From Climacium dendroides (lineage: Eukaryota > Streptophyta > Bryopsida > Hypnales > Climaciaceae), in the NCBI GenBank assembly GCA_950106755.1, contig OX467082.1:36766001-36830000 (forward strand): a stretch of DNA of 64,000 bases, in the 5' to 3' direction. Below the pieces are notes generated by a model, which had not been told where the DNA came from, did no database searches, and saw only the letters and a program-made list of their open reading frames with translations. Shown here piece by piece: positions 24,649-36,812 of the stretch. Numbering within the stretch: the stretch's first letter is position 1; the number at the start of each line of letters is the position of its first letter. The position numbers and the translations under genes were made by a program.

Positions 24649-25262
24649 GTCGTCATAGTCAAAACAAAAAGTAAAAGTAATTTTCAATTTTTTAGTTGAT
24701 AAAAACTTCAAAATTCAATAACTTTCACATCGTAGGTTCAAACACCACAAAACAAAGCCGGTGCATCCTCCTTGCCGAGGACTTTTTGATAGTACCAAGC
24801 ATGCAACCGGAGGACATACGGTTTGGAAGATCTCAATGTGACAAACAAACAAAACAAAATAAAATAAAACAAACAAACAAACTTAAGGTATAGATTTTTT
24901 TTTATATGATTATATTCCCAAAGTGTAAAATTTATTTGAATTTGAATCAAAAAATTCTCAAATTTTGTTAGTTACAGGTAAAGCTTTCTTATTGCATACT
25001 CCCTTGGTGCATAATCTATAACTTAAATTTGGGTGTTTGTTTTGTTTTGTTTGTTTGTCACGTTGAAATTTCCTAGACTGTGCGTCCCTTAATCACGCGC
25101 TTGGTACCGTTAGAAAGCCCTCGACAAAGAGGGGTGCACCGGCTTAGTTTTGTGGCATCCAGACATATAGTATGAAAGTTATTAACAAAAGTAAAAGTAA
25201 TTTTGGATTTAAAAAATTAGAAAATTACTTTTACTTTTGTTTTGATTGTGGCAACGACATAG
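24649..25262. mobile_element. Long foldback element, arms of about 245 bp
   Basis: The left arm (about 24649-24895) and right arm (about 25015-25262) are complementary along nearly their whole length. Matching blocks include tgtcgt..., 'caaaacaaaaagtaaaag', 'aataactttca', 'caccacaaaacaaagccggt' with its counterpart 'accggcttagttttgtgg', 'gataccaag/cttggtacc'-like blocks, and 'gtgacaaacaaacaaaac' with 'gttttgtttgtttgtcac'. The roughly 120-base centre is AT-rich. No coding capacity. It could be a foldback transposon, or a Mutator-like element with long inverted ends. Transcripts would form a long hairpin. Confidence 0.8.
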
Positions 25263-25999
25263 TATAGTACAATAATTTGGAGTTAGTAGGTAGGTGTGCT
25301 TCTAATTCAAGATGGAAAGACTCATGGTCTATGGCCTCTCTAAATGCATAAAACCTCTCTTAATGCAAGACCTAGCACCATGCACTAAGAGAGGTTCTAT
25401 ACAAGAAAATATCTTGAAAATTAGCTTTTCTTTCTTTTTACTTTCATATCCTATTCATGTATTTGACAATTTAATGAAATGTTTCTTAAGCCTTAAACAT
25501 CAATGAGAACGTTATTTGTCTCATAGACGATAGAATCCTCATTAGAGGAAATATGGGGTGAGAAAAGGGCCCTTTCTTGTAAATCGGTATTATTGTAAAG
25601 TACATTCTTGATCACATTTTGAAGTGGCATGGGCCCTGTGACTTGGCCTTTCCTCCAGTGGAGGTGTCCTAGTGGACCAATCAACTTCTAGGACTCAAGT
25701 GCTTCAGGTGGTCCCAATTTACCCGACCCTACTTGATTGTGACAGAGGCAGGGTAATATAATCTCGCCAGTCTCGCTTCATGATTGTGGTTGTTGTGGCT
25801 CCATATTTACTTTTAACAAATGTTCCCATTGCTGATTCCTTTAATGGATAGCACTGTGGCACAGAGACTCCTTTACTGTTGAAATTTTGCAAAGTCATTG
25901 ATCCATTTTATTGCTAAATTTGGTAACTCACTAAGCTGAAAATAAATCCATAGTATGGAAATTGGACTGATGTTCCAAATCCTTGTGCCTCCTAATTGC
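25263..25999. other. Intergenic DNA
   Basis: No supportable gene. The minus strand near 25500-25700 has a short frame without exon structure. Reading of the minus-strand relic described next may extend into this stretch, but stops become frequent below 26000. Confidence 0.35.
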
Positions 26000-27248
26000 A
26001 TTGTGTAGAACTACACTGTATACATTCTATCAACTTTAGAAATGACAAAGTAAGGAAAATTGAACAAATTTGAACATGTCCAAGTGTGCTAATTGCCTAC
26101 AAATAGTTGAATTTTTTTTGTACAACTGCTTGCCTATTTCTACTCTTCCATGTTTGAATAAGAGTAAATTCCAAATCTAAATACCAAAATTCAAGAATGT
26201 TGAAGTACTTGTATGTTTGGCAATTTCAACTTATTATAACATGGACATTTTGAAATTTGTCTTGCATAGAAGTATTGAAGTTTGAAAACATTTGTAGGGT
26301 GAGTTCATTCCAATGGAATGGCTCTATACTATGTCTTCTAATGTAATGGTTGTACAACAAAAATTCATATGGTATAGACAGTAAAATCCACCATATGCTA
26401 TTAGTCCATGTAAAAGTTTTTGTTAGAAGCCTCTATGCTAAATGTACAATATTGTAGTCCAGTAAAGAATCTAATTTACAGAGATGGGCTTGGACTGCCC
26501 ATCACACTTTTGGCAAAATATAGAATCAAAGCCTGAAGATGGGAAGTTGAGTGTTCAAGCTCAAATGGAAGTTTAAATGACCCCATTTTTTCAGGGATGT
26601 CAGCCCAAACTCATTGTCATTCTTAATGCTTATTGCATTATGATCCTCCAACTTAGTAAGCATTTGATTGTTTGCCAAGGGAAATTCCCAAGATGCCATC
26701 CATGTTCCATGTGGTCATGCACCGCATGCCAAACAATTTATTTCTCTTCTTAAAATCAGTGCCCACATGCAAGGGGGGTGATACCAACAACCACATGAAA
26801 GAGGGACAAAAGAATTTACCACATACACTCTGCAACAATATGGGCATAATGTCTCCATGGCACCACATTTAGGCAATTTTTGAAGGGTGTGTCGTGGAAA
26901 CAAGCCAACTTCAATAATGGCGTCCAACAATTTGCATCTTTTGTCTCTCAGAATCAATTGAAGACTTAGAAGCAGTTGTGTCTCTACCATCTATACATTG
27001 GCCTTCCTGTCTTCCACTGCAGATTCTAATTTTTTCTATGTCTCCACAGCATTTGTAACAACTTTTGCAACCGCATTGATTTGGTCAAATGCAGATTGAA
27101 CAAAGTTTGTGTCCCTACTTGCTTCTGCCCCACTTTTCGATTTGATTAAAAGCTCTAGGCTCACGTTGTGGTAAACAAATGCTTTCTTGGCTACAACAAG
27201 GGCTTTCTCTTCCAAGGACAAATTGAAATTGAGTGAGGATATTTGCAA
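26000..27248 (-). pseudogene. Decayed long reading frame of unknown family
   Basis: A single minus-strand frame can be read from 27248 towards 26000 with only about six or seven stops in about 415 codons. That is far fewer than expected in such AT-rich DNA. It contains LSLEEKALVVAKKAFVYHN near the start. After two stops come LILRDKRCKLLDAIIEVGLF and a cysteine-rich part, LCPYCCRVYVVNSFVPLSCG, then CWYHPPCMWALILRREINCL with a further CxxC-like ACGA end. The C-x2-C ... C-G-C-W-Y-H-x2-C spacing resembles a zinc-binding finger. I do not recognise the family. It is probably a relic of a repeated or transposon-borne gene; start and end are approximate. Confidence 0.45.
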
Positions 27249-28885
27249 TAGAAATAGAAATAGTTAGAAGCACCATTTTGGGTTTTTTAATTTTTAATTT
27301 TTTTTAAGCAGGAACCACTAAGCAAGTAGCAAGGTAGGATCCATTGCCAACTTTACTAGCCTTTCCTCCAACCGAACGGATTTACCTGACATTCCCACCT
27401 TCTCTCCAATCGAATGGCCACTTTAGCTTCACGCCTCATTTTGGAACCACCACTTTAGCTTCTCCTGCCTTTTCAGGGTCGTCATGATGGCCCTCGAAGA
27501 TTGCTTAGGAGAGCACTGAGTGCATTTTAAGTCGCCATGATGTCATTTTAAGCCACATTTTAAGTACGTTTTAAGGAAGCTCAAGGGCTCTATTTTCACC
27601 CCAATTTTTTGTAATGTCTAGTAGGATAGAAGTGCTACTATTCATCTTTGGAATTTTGTTGTGAAAAAAAGAGGTCTTTTACAATAGTTGAACTTCCAAT
27701 GAATGTTTTTACAATTTTTTAAGTGAATGATTCATACAATAATCAAAGAGATGATTTCCATGGTCATTAGTCCATCCTTTAAGGATTAAGAATAATTGCA
27801 TCCATGCAAATTCAAATCTTTAATCAAATCAATCATTAGAATTATACAATAACAAAAGACATATAGGTTAAAAAATCAAAATCTACAAATACATTATTAC
27901 ATCTCGTATTTTTTTTTACACTTCTAAAAAATGAATTACATTATAATTCAATGGAACGAATCCTATTTAATTGCCTTTATGACATTCTAAATTAAAAGAT
28001 GTAGAATCGCAAGTAATTTTAAAGTTTTAAGTGATTTCCTTATATACATATTGAAGATGTTTGTCACAGATATACTTTTGGCAGTATTGTATAGCTATAT
28101 TAATGTATTATAGGAGGCTATACACTTTTGCTCAAAGTGTATGGCTAAAATAATAAGAACCATACACTTTTGAATGTACTATATGGCTACACCATGGGAG
28201 GTAATATACTTTTGTTTAAAATATATAGACACTTTTTTAAAAGTCAAATTTTTAGGTATGTAAATAATATGTTAAATGTCTTCTAAACTACTTAACTTTT
28301 AAAGAGCTTGAAAGCCCTTTGCAACTATATAGTGTATTTTACATTTAGTGGTATTTGATTAAAAAGAAGCATTGACCAAATACTTTTCGGTACAAAATAA
28401 ATTAATAATCATGATAATACATAAATAAGCATGTATCACAATTCATATATTAAACTACAATTGAAGGCTTATAAAGCTAAATATGAGTCATATAGAAGGA
28501 CCTGGGCCTTTCAAGGATTAATTTAAAATCATAAAATATCTTTTCTAAACCATAAATGCAATTTCTTAAAGCATTTTAATAACCTTTAGTATCCTAAAAG
28601 ATCTTAGGTTTCCTTGAATCAACTTCAAGGCATAGTACTAGAACATATTGAAGATAAGATAAGAAGAACCTCAATCTTGCCAACACAAATCTTCGAGCCT
28701 TATAACTAAACTTATTTCTTATACTTACTCTATACAATTCACTCATCTTGTGAAATTCTTGCAACCTTCTTGGCCTTGCTACTTATTTTTGACTTCCAAT
28801 CTTCTTTGATTTGAACGTCAAATCTTTGTCCTTGACAATTTCAAATCACTTTTTGCTTTTGAATTCTTATTTCTTGGCTTCAACT
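27249..28885. other. AT-rich intergenic DNA
   Basis: No gene. 27612-27795 is the second copy of the dispersed repeat at 17868-18052. 28070-28230 repeats variants of 'tatacacttttg' several times. The remainder is AT-rich and unstructured to my eye. Confidence 0.45.
27612..27795 (+). repeat. Dispersed repeat, about 185 bp, copy 2
   Basis: Counterpart of 17868-18052 in the same orientation: taggatagaagtgctactat, aggtctttta, ttgaacttccaatgaatg, attcatacaat, cctttaaggattaa. No terminal inverted repeats or coding frame seen. Confidence 0.6.
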
Positions 28886-30108
28886 CACTATAAGAAAACA
28901 GTGATTTTGGTGACATCCAGAAAAACATGCTTGGAACAAGATTACACGTTACTGGTGGCATAGTCCAAAATATGTTTTTTTGGGTGACGTGCGAAACGGC
29001 CCAAATTCTGTTAAATGTCATGAAAAACATGCCAAATTTTGCGTGACATCATTTGTAATCATGGTCCTTCAAACTTCCCAAAGTGTGCCACGTGGAGGGG
29101 TCCACGTTGCCAACTCACCATTTTTTAGGGATGAACATGCCACGTGGCTTTTTTGGAGGGCCTGCCCGACATAGTGACGTGGACCTCCGTGAAATCTGAC
29201 ATGGTGCTTCCACGTCAAATGCCACGTCGGATGTTTTCAATGAGTATGTTTTCAGTGACGTCATCAACAACATTTTCGACGACGTTTCCGACGACATCAA
29301 TACATTCTTGTGTTAGTTAAAAATTTAATAAATATTTAATATAAATTTAAAAATAAAATAAAATGAACAAAAAAAAATTTGAATTAAAAAAAATTTGAAG
29401 AAAACTTACCATCCACCATTAAGAGAATTTTCAATGGCTAAATGAAAGAATACTTTATTAAAAGTTAATAAAAATGAAGAGTGAAGAGGTTGTATTTATA
29501 TCCATTATTTGTCCATGGAAAGACAAAAGATATGGGATAAGTGGAATATGTCATTTTTGATGTTTTTGGTGACGTTCTTCGCGATGTCTTTAGTGATGTT
29601 TTCTTTTATACACAGGTTTTTGTTTTGTATATCCCATATTCATTATTTCTCTTCCTACCACCCACTTGTATAAAGACCAAATGTTTTCATCCATAAAACA
29701 CATCCATTTCCATTCATCTATTTTTTTTTTTTCAAAGTATGCCACATATCTGCCCATTCCCTAAAATTTTCACATATGGTCAATTTTTTTCATAGACTAT
29801 AGTAATTTTTAAAAGCTTCTTCATAGTCAAAATGAATTTTTTGTTGACATGGCAATCTATGTTTTGGGGGATGTCACCAAAAAACATCTTATGTTGTGTC
29901 AAATGTCACAAAGAACATGTGACATTGCAAGTGTCATTAAGACGTTCTTTGAATTTTGTTGCCCTGTTTTTGGTGACATCAACAATGACATCGTCAAAAA
30001 ACCAACATTTTTTTGGGAACATCGCATGTTTTCAAAAAACACGTGACTTCTTCCTAGACGCCGCGTGTTTTGTAAAAACATGAAGAAAAATGTAGTTTTC
30101 TTATAGTG
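28886..30108. mobile_element. Non-autonomous CACTA transposon, 1223 bp
   Basis: The left end reads CACTATAAGAAAACAGTG and the right end is the complement CACTATAAGAAAACTACA, so the inverted repeat is CACTATAAGAAAAC (14 bases exact). The three bases on each side are ACT (28883-28885 and 30109-30111), the 3-base target duplication expected of CACTA (En/Spm) elements. Subterminal regions carry many copies of gtgacatc, gacgtc and acgacgtt-like words in both orientations, typical transposase-binding repeats. No transposase frame is present, so it would need a partner element to move. An embedded segment (29080-29240) is rich in ccacgtgg. Confidence 0.92.
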
Positions 30109-30111
30109 ACT

Positions 30112-31350
30112 AAGCCAAAATTCCTTTGATTTCAAAATTAAACCTCTACCCCTATTTGAAATATTCAATAAACAAGACAACCCTTAGTGGCAATTATAGA
30201 AAACTTTAGAAGTACATCGAAAAGGCACCATCTCATACTTTCCATCAAAAAAAGATTCTACAAAAAGAACTTACTCTCCATTCAAGGAGAAATTTTTAGC
30301 TATAGAGATCACAATTGCTTGTTATATAATACATCCAATCAATGGAAATTGATTATCTACCTAACAAATAAGAGACTTTACATGAAGACAAAGAATACAA
30401 ATCCAAGGTCAAAATAAAGTGCAAGACTAAATAAATGAGCATGCTTCATGTAGGGATCTCCCCCTTTATATCTTCCAAAATGGAAGGTGGTAGAGAAAAG
30501 TCCTCTTGCTTCTTTACAAGCTCCAATTCTTCATCATCAAGTTCCTGTCCAAACAATCAAATCTTCAATATCAAATCACATTCAATTTCAAATCATCAAT
30601 GTCATTATTCACTAAATGTCTAAATCTTTTTTAATAGATTTTGAATACTCTTCTTATATCTTTGTACATGTATATTACTTGCCTTACTATCCTCAAATTA
30701 GTCATCAAAGGTTGCCTATTTAAACACTATTTTGGATGAATGAGACATTATTTGAACAAAACATCAACATGAAGCATTAAATTTATCATCTAAAATAAGG
30801 ACTTTGGGACACTTCAATGCTAAACAATATACAACAAGACCAAACAATAATTTCCAAAGGTGCCTAAAAAGCAAGTTAGATTTACTAGTTAGTTGGCATC
30901 AACCTCCTTTGTGGACATCAATCCAACCCCAAAATAATGTACAAGACATAATTGTCCAATTCATCACATTCAACTACTCTATTGGGCATTGCCAAACTCA
31001 AGGATAAATCGGCTTACTAATGGTGCTATTTACAACGAGATTGCATACTTTCCTTGAACAACGGAAATTCGAAACCAAAAAAATGTTCAAAAGTTCTCTT
31101 CGTTCATAAAATTACTAAAAATAGAATCTTTGAAGTGCAGAATTGAGTGCTTCTAAATTGATTTGACAAACATCTATGAAAAAATTCCAAAATTAATTGT
31201 ATAAATGATGCTTAACATTTGATAGATTATAGCACATCTAAGTATTGAAAACCTGGTAGGCATTTAAGGGTTAAGTAACCAGTTCATCAATTTACAGTCC
31301 TTAGAACTGCTCCAGCTGAAGAATATCATGTTTCCATTCTCCATTCTGCA
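30112..31350. other. AT-rich intergenic DNA
   Basis: No gene supported; short plus-strand frames at 30187-30623 and 30804-31007 lack any recognisable motif. The end near 31300-31350 is probably the 3' untranslated region of the minus-strand EAF7-like gene. Confidence 0.45.
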
Positions 31351-34300
31351 TCATTTTTCGGAAGACATCACCTTGAATCCCGAAAAGGAAAATATAGGTT
31401 GCACCAAATCTCTACCAACTTCCAAGGGAGGAAACTGTCGGGCATCCTCAGACTTTCAAGGTAATCGGCTTACGAACGAAGGAAAACAAGGCCATACAAG
31501 AAAGAGAAACATACCAAAAGCTCCAGATTAAAGAAACGATCAAGAAGCTGCAGAACCTCGTCGGGGGAAAATCGCTGATTCAATCTGTATCCAGGAAAAA
31601 AAAAAATCACTGATGACATTGCTGTACAAAAAAAGGCCAAACCGGCTGTGTTTTTTCTTTGGCACGTACGGGTTCAAGCAACACGGTGTTACTGACCTTC
31701 TCTCAAGATGTTCCATCAAGCCAAAGAGGATGAAATGACGGTGCATGCCTGCCATTTGCATGCATTAGTACACAAAAATGGCCCACGTTGGCTGTGGTCC
31801 AACTCCTGGAAATTTCAGACTAAGCTGCAGCTGAGCACTGAACGATTATGTTCTTGAGCAATGGCTCAGCTGGCAATCACCATTATGTTCTTGAGCAGCT
31901 CCCTCAAAACAAAACCCTTGTAAAAAGAATCTAGATTGCTGTTGAGCAGTATCAACACCCTTAGGAAACGAAGACCAGTCACTCACTAAACATCACGCAA
32001 GCTCTTTAGTGAATTTCAAAACTTTGTATCCTTTTAACGTTTGGTTTCCATCTACGTGAAGGGCGATTTCTCAAAACTTCTCAAAATTGTTATCACAGGC
32101 ACCCATTGCAACAAAAGGTAAATGCAGATGGACGACACACTGACGTCAAAGACTGAGGTTAAGCGCAGCACATAGAGAAACATCCAGGAAAACAGCATTC
32201 TATCAAATATTTGAATTCACATCTAGGAACACAGCATAACCAATCCATGATAGCACAAATGAAGCATTACCTACTAACAGTGAGGGACGGTAAATTGCAA
32301 CGGCTTCAAGTAGACGAAGTTCCAGCTCCACCTGTTGCATACCCTTCCGCATCCAGAAACACAAGCAGGCCATTAAACTTCACAGCAATGAGAGCAATGA
32401 GAATCATCATAGCAGACCATTGCCCACGCCTCCACAAAAGAAACTGATATGATGTCAGATCACTCTCTCCGTCCAGAACTAAGTGTCAACTTTAAAATTA
32501 AGGATACTTTGAAAAGAAAAGAAAAAAATTGATCAGGGTAAAGATGGTATTAACCCCTAGAGATCCACACATTGGTAAACCTTCATTGTAACTTTCAAAA
32601 TATCCATTTTGAGTACTTCATTTGAAGTAAGATAAAGAAGCTCGGCAAGCTTTGCTTCTACTCTATTTAGAAATTTTGAAAAAAATTCAAAAACTGAAAG
32701 AATTATTGCAATTGCAAGCTTTGTGTTAGAATCAAAATTATACAATTTTGCATGTATTTCATGTACATTTTCTTCTTTTTTAATGGTTTTTCAATTTCAA
32801 TTATGATTCTCATTCTAACTTTCAATTTTGGTATAAATTTCAAATTATTCTAATATATATTCAAATTGATATGATTTTATTTTCATGCTTTATTTTTAAA
32901 ATATCACAATAATTTGATTTTTCCAAAATTCTAAAGAAAAAGTCAACATCAATAGAAAATACTTTCTTTCACAAGTGAAGAATATCAAAATCAAATATAT
33001 CAACTATATTAAAGATAAAGCTAGTTTGACAATAGGATTTGACTTGAAGGTCATTAGCAAAGGTGTTTTGGATGTAAAATATAAAATATTTAATCCCTAA
33101 AGTCCCAAGGCCTTTTCTCAATAAAAATCCACTCAAAATTGTCATTTCTATTGCAAAGTGCAAAAAACTTAAATTTTTTTTTTTTATGCATCTAACCTTA
33201 AGATCTTATACTACACTAGTATAAGAATGCATGGAAAAAATTTCAAGAACTTTGACCTTCTAGATTGCAAGATATTTGCATTTAAAGTGATGAATTCAAG
33301 ATTTTTTTTAAGAAGATGCTTAGATTGCCCAAAAACTAAGATTGTCCATAACTTTTTCATCACTAGTCCAAATGGAACGACTCAAAGCTTCAAATGTAGA
33401 CAAAAATATAATCTTTGAGAAAAAAATTTAACTTTTTTGTGAATTTTTTTGAGTTGCCCCTCGAATTGCTTTTTAGACTCATGGTGACATAACTTTTGTT
33501 TCTCGGCACCGATTGAAATAAAAGTTATATTCCCCAAAAGCTAATTTGATTTCCTATCTTCAAAAAAAGTTTCAAAAAATTATGTCAAAAATTAAGATTA
33601 CACAAGCCTACCCGAAATCCCAAGAGTCCCCCATAGGGACTTTGACAAATTCTCACTTTGAAACTATAGGGGTTAAGTGACAAATTCTCACATTGGGACA
33701 ATAGGGGTTAAGTGACAAATTCTCACATCAATCTCCATTGCTACTTCTACCTCACAAAAAAATTCAAATTACTTGGATTGTTTTTGCTATATGTACTACT
33801 TTATTTTCACTTTTTCCTAAAAAACTCTTCGTCCCAAAATGATTGTCCACAATTTTGTTGATTTTTTTTGAGCAAATTTCATTGACCAGATTGTGAAAAA
33901 CATAATTAAGAAAGTTTTCAAATTTTATATCACTAGAATCAATGAAGAGCATTGCATATGTTCATTGCAACCTAAATAAAATTAGCTGCAAAGAAGTATT
34001 TTTTTTACCTTCTCAAAACAACCTTAAGAAAATATGACATTCAAAGTGGACAATCATTTCGGGACAGAGGGAGTATAGCAATAACAAACACAATTTCAAA
34101 GTCTCAATGTATATCCAGACATGATATTTGACCATTTCGCAAAGGATCTGGTGGAACCAGCACTGCAACCCAAATTCGCTACACATTTCATAAACTTCAT
34201 ATATGTCACGCAAAATCACAAAAAACCAATCTCATGAATGCGCAACGTCAAATCAAGCAGCCTGCTAATTCACTTGTGAATGGAGCAAAGAGAAAAAAAG

Positions 34301-34899
34301 AGTTCGGAGGCAAGCCCACCACGACCTATCTTCATTCTCACACATGGACAAGAATCGCCTGGAGCGAAATCGATTTACAAGACTACGAAACTGCGATAAT
34401 CAATCCATCCCGCGCCATAAGACTGATCAAACATACTCCTATAAGAGAATTACACACATCGCATCCTAAATTTGACACGGAAGGTGGAAAATACAAGCAA
34501 TCAAATAGCAGAGTGATAGAGAGATGGTACCCCATGGATTCTGACGCCGAAGCTAGACAGATTCAACAAGGCCTCCATTCAACAAGGTCTCCATTCAACA
34601 AGACTTCAATCCAACAAGGCCTCCATTCAACAAGGCTTCCAATCAGCGAAGCTTCCATTCAATCAGGCTTAAATTCCACAGGGCTTCAATCCAACAAGAC
34701 TCCCATTCAACAAGGCTTCAAATCAGCAAGGTTTCCATTCAACGAAGATTTAATTCCCGGACGACAGGGATGGCTTGGAAAAGGGGGAATAAATTGGTAC
34801 CTTGAAGTCGGAGGAGGCGGAGGAGGGAGGCGTGGTAGCAGGTGTGGATCTCTGCGACGAAGTGGCTCCGTCACCGGCTTGTTGCTGCTGATCGCTCAT
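31351..34899 (-). CDS. EAF7: EAF7/MRGBP-like subunit of the NuA4 histone acetyltransferase
   Basis: Read on the minus strand, five exons join in phase: 34899-34801, 32331-32271, 31748-31697, 31584-31515 and 31452-31351 (99, 61, 52, 70 and 102 bases; 127 residues plus stop). The N-terminus is a flexible Gln/Ser/Thr/Pro tail (MSDQQQQAGDGATSSQRSTP). The conserved core is VELELRLLEAVAIYRPSLLV, GMHRHFILFGLMEHLERR and FSPDEVLQLLDRFFNLELLS, followed by an acidic/Phe-Pro end (EDARQFPPLEVGRDLV). This matches the order in EAF7/MRGBP: acidic helix, G-(V/M)-x-R-H-F, then a helix ending in a (Y/F)-(N/D)-(L/M)-x-x-L motif. The family is part of nuclear NuA4/TIP60 complexes acetylating H4 and H2A. Intron 1 (2.5 kb) contains a minisatellite and a Stowaway-like element. 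The last acceptor (ttgaaag) is weak. An upstream in-frame ATG at 34974 is possible. Confidence 0.78.
33648..33730. repeat. Short tandem repeat, unit about 37 bp
   Basis: The sequence gacaaattctcac...gg(g)ttaagt recurs about 2.3 times (ggggttaagtgacaaattct is exact in two). It lies within intron 1 of the EAF7-like gene. Confidence 0.7.
33825..34073. mobile_element. Stowaway-like MITE, 249 bp, in EAF7-like intron 1
   Basis: The right end, read inward, is ctccctctgtcccgaaatga followed by ttgtcca. The left end is ctcttcgtcccaaaatgatt followed by gtcca. These match each other and the Stowaway (Tc1/mariner-derived) terminal consensus CTCCCTCyGTCCC. TA follows the right end (34074-34075); the left TA is lost. 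A second Stowaway-like end (ctctctccgtccagaact) lies at 32462 in the same intron without a clear partner. Confidence 0.75.
34561..34752. repeat. Minisatellite: 12 copies of a 16 bp unit
   Basis: The unit attcaacaaggcttcc is repeated twelve times without gaps, with copy-to-copy substitutions such as aatcagcgaagcttcc. It lies in intron 1 of the EAF7-like gene, ending 48 bases from the exon 1 donor. The plus-strand open frame it creates (34234-34914) is a by-product: it runs antisense to exon 1. Confidence 0.92.
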
Positions 34900-34974
34900 G
34901 GCTATGGCGTCTAGACAGAGGTTCACATAGTGAATGGCGTCGAATTTCTTGAGAGATTGGAGTTTGCAGTCCAA

Positions 34975-35619
34975 CGCGCTGCTTACCGTTCCTAGGACTT
35001 GATTGAGGAAACCCTAATTCGGAATGTGTGTGAGCATGCCATTTGTTGGTACCCCTGGCCCGGCAAAGGGGGCGCAAGTCTCCGGTATCTCCCCAGCGAT
35101 GGACGGCAAAACGCTCTCTACCGGTAAATGCAATCTCATTGCTATTGGATTCTTAGAATCTATCGTGCTGTGATCACGTCATGTCAAGCCCTCAGTTTCC
35201 TAAATAATTAGGGAAAAATTGGAACATGTCTAAAATATGAAAAATTGTGCAAGTATTTTTGAACACATTTGTACATGAATAGACAAAAAACATTAATGTG
35301 ATGAGGAGTGTTGCAAAATTAGGAATATTGACATGTCAAAAGTTAAGAAAATCTAATTAAGCTATCACATTATCCAAATGCCAAATTAAAAAAAATTTGT
35401 CAACCAAGTGCCAAATCTGACCTGTACGTATGCTACTTTTGTAAAGCCCATTTGTCGAATAAAGGCAATGTCATTGGAAAGGGTGAATATGTTGAATGTG
35501 TTGCAACGCAATTATGGTACATACTGGGATTAGAAAGAATGGGGGGCCTTAGAAGGAGTTGCCTCTTTTTAATATAAATCAGCCTATGATAGAGAAACTA
35601 CCCATGACGAGCACCTAAG
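34975..35619. other. Upstream region of the EAF7-like gene
   Basis: 34900-35130 is GC-richer and is likely the leader and promoter of the minus-strand gene. Beyond that it is AT-rich with no gene. Confidence 0.4.
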
Positions 35620-36150
35620 AAATGATCCATTAGAATCTTGCATCAATTTATGACTCACTTTTTTTAATAAATGAGGTTAGTACTTTTTTTAATAAATGAG
35701 ATTAGGTAGGTTAGGCCAAAATCAATACCTTCAGTGATGGTAATAAAATTATTAGTGACTACTTTTAGAACTTCTACCTTTTCAATGTAAATTCATTACA
35801 AAAAGTGATTTTTTTTATTCCTTCATGTTGTGGCTATGTTAAAAAATGTTGTAGCCATGTTAGAAAATATTGTGACTGCATTAGGTGGTAGGATGGCCAT
35901 TATACCACCTAGTTTGGGGGAAATATTGTGATTGCTTTAGGTGGTAGGATGACACTTTTTGATGGTTTGGGATAGTCTAGAGACTCTTTTGGACCAATTA
36001 GGCAACACACTTCAATGATTCATAACAAGTTCATACTTTGTCAAAAAAAAATTCAATTGTTCCTTTCATTTCTTACATTTGTCTTCATATAGAAAAAAAT
36101 TCAAATTTTTTTGTTACTTATAAAGGACAAAACACTCATTCTCCTTGTCA
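35620..36150 (+). repeat. Dispersed repeat family R1, copy 2
   Basis: Collinear with 20390-20840: aatcttgcatcaa, aataaatgag, 'caatgtaaattcattac', 'agagactcttttggaccaat', 'ataacaagttcatactttgtc'. It ends near 'cataggttggttta' at about 36150, which matches the terminal motif of the inverted-repeat copies at 38427 and 46538. A local duplication of 'taggtggtaggatg' is present near 35885 and 35940. Confidence 0.6.
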
Positions 36151-36530
36151 TAGGTTGGTTTACTTTGAAAGAAGTTACACCTGCGACATTCATTTTTGCA
36201 ATTGTGTAACAAATTCATCTTGCTATTTAATCCATAAACAATGTTGTGGGCATTTTTTAGTTGGTGAATGATAAAGAATCTTTTTATATAAGGCAAAAGA
36301 TCACTACTAGAAAATTTCATTTTTCTGTTGTTTTGGTCGCGTTGATCCGGTCAAAATCTGACAGAAATCTGTTGAAACCTATTACGTACTTTAGTTGGAT
36401 TTGGAATTGCATAAGAATTACGATTCGCAGCTGCAAAGAAGATTTTGGGAGTTTCCACTGTATGGATCAAAAGATTATAATGGTCACAGTACCATTGAAA
36501 ATTATTGTAGCAAGCACCTTTGGAAGTATA

Positions 36531-36802
36531 AGGTAGGTACACCCAAATGTGCCACTGACCTTAAACCGCCATCTATACCATACGTACATCTCCAAAATCA
36601 GTTCTGTACCTATGCAGAAGAAACGCTTTCAGAACCAAACTTTGTTTCTTAATAACTTTTGCATACAGTATCCAAATGCCACGTTCTCTGGTGCGTTGGA
36701 ACCTCCTTTCACTTGCCAACAAGAACATATGAAATTTTTACCAATCCAATATTAGGAAATAGGCTCAGTAGCAATTAGTGGCGGTTTTAGGTGTACCCAC
36801 CT
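36531..36802. mobile_element. 272 bp TA-flanked MITE, AGGTA-type
   Basis: The left end is TA|aggtaggtacacccaaa and the right end, inverted, TA|aggtgggtacacctaaa (15 of 17 bases). A second inverted block inside (ttaaaccgcc and ggcggtttta) strengthens the pairing. No coding frame. The TATA on both sides suits a TA target. Confidence 0.75.
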
Positions 36803-36812
36803 TATATCTTGC

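Noticed and set aside
32306..32443. A minus-strand frame reading WRRGQWSAMMILIALIAVKF with a membrane-like segment
   Set aside because: I first took it as the last exon of the minus gene, but the same stretch ends in the acceptor for exon 2 (VELELRLLEAVAIYRP) in another frame, which matches EAF7 and continues in phase.
34234..34914. A 226-codon plus-strand frame
   Set aside because: It is created by the 16 bp minisatellite and runs antisense to exon 1 of the EAF7-like gene.
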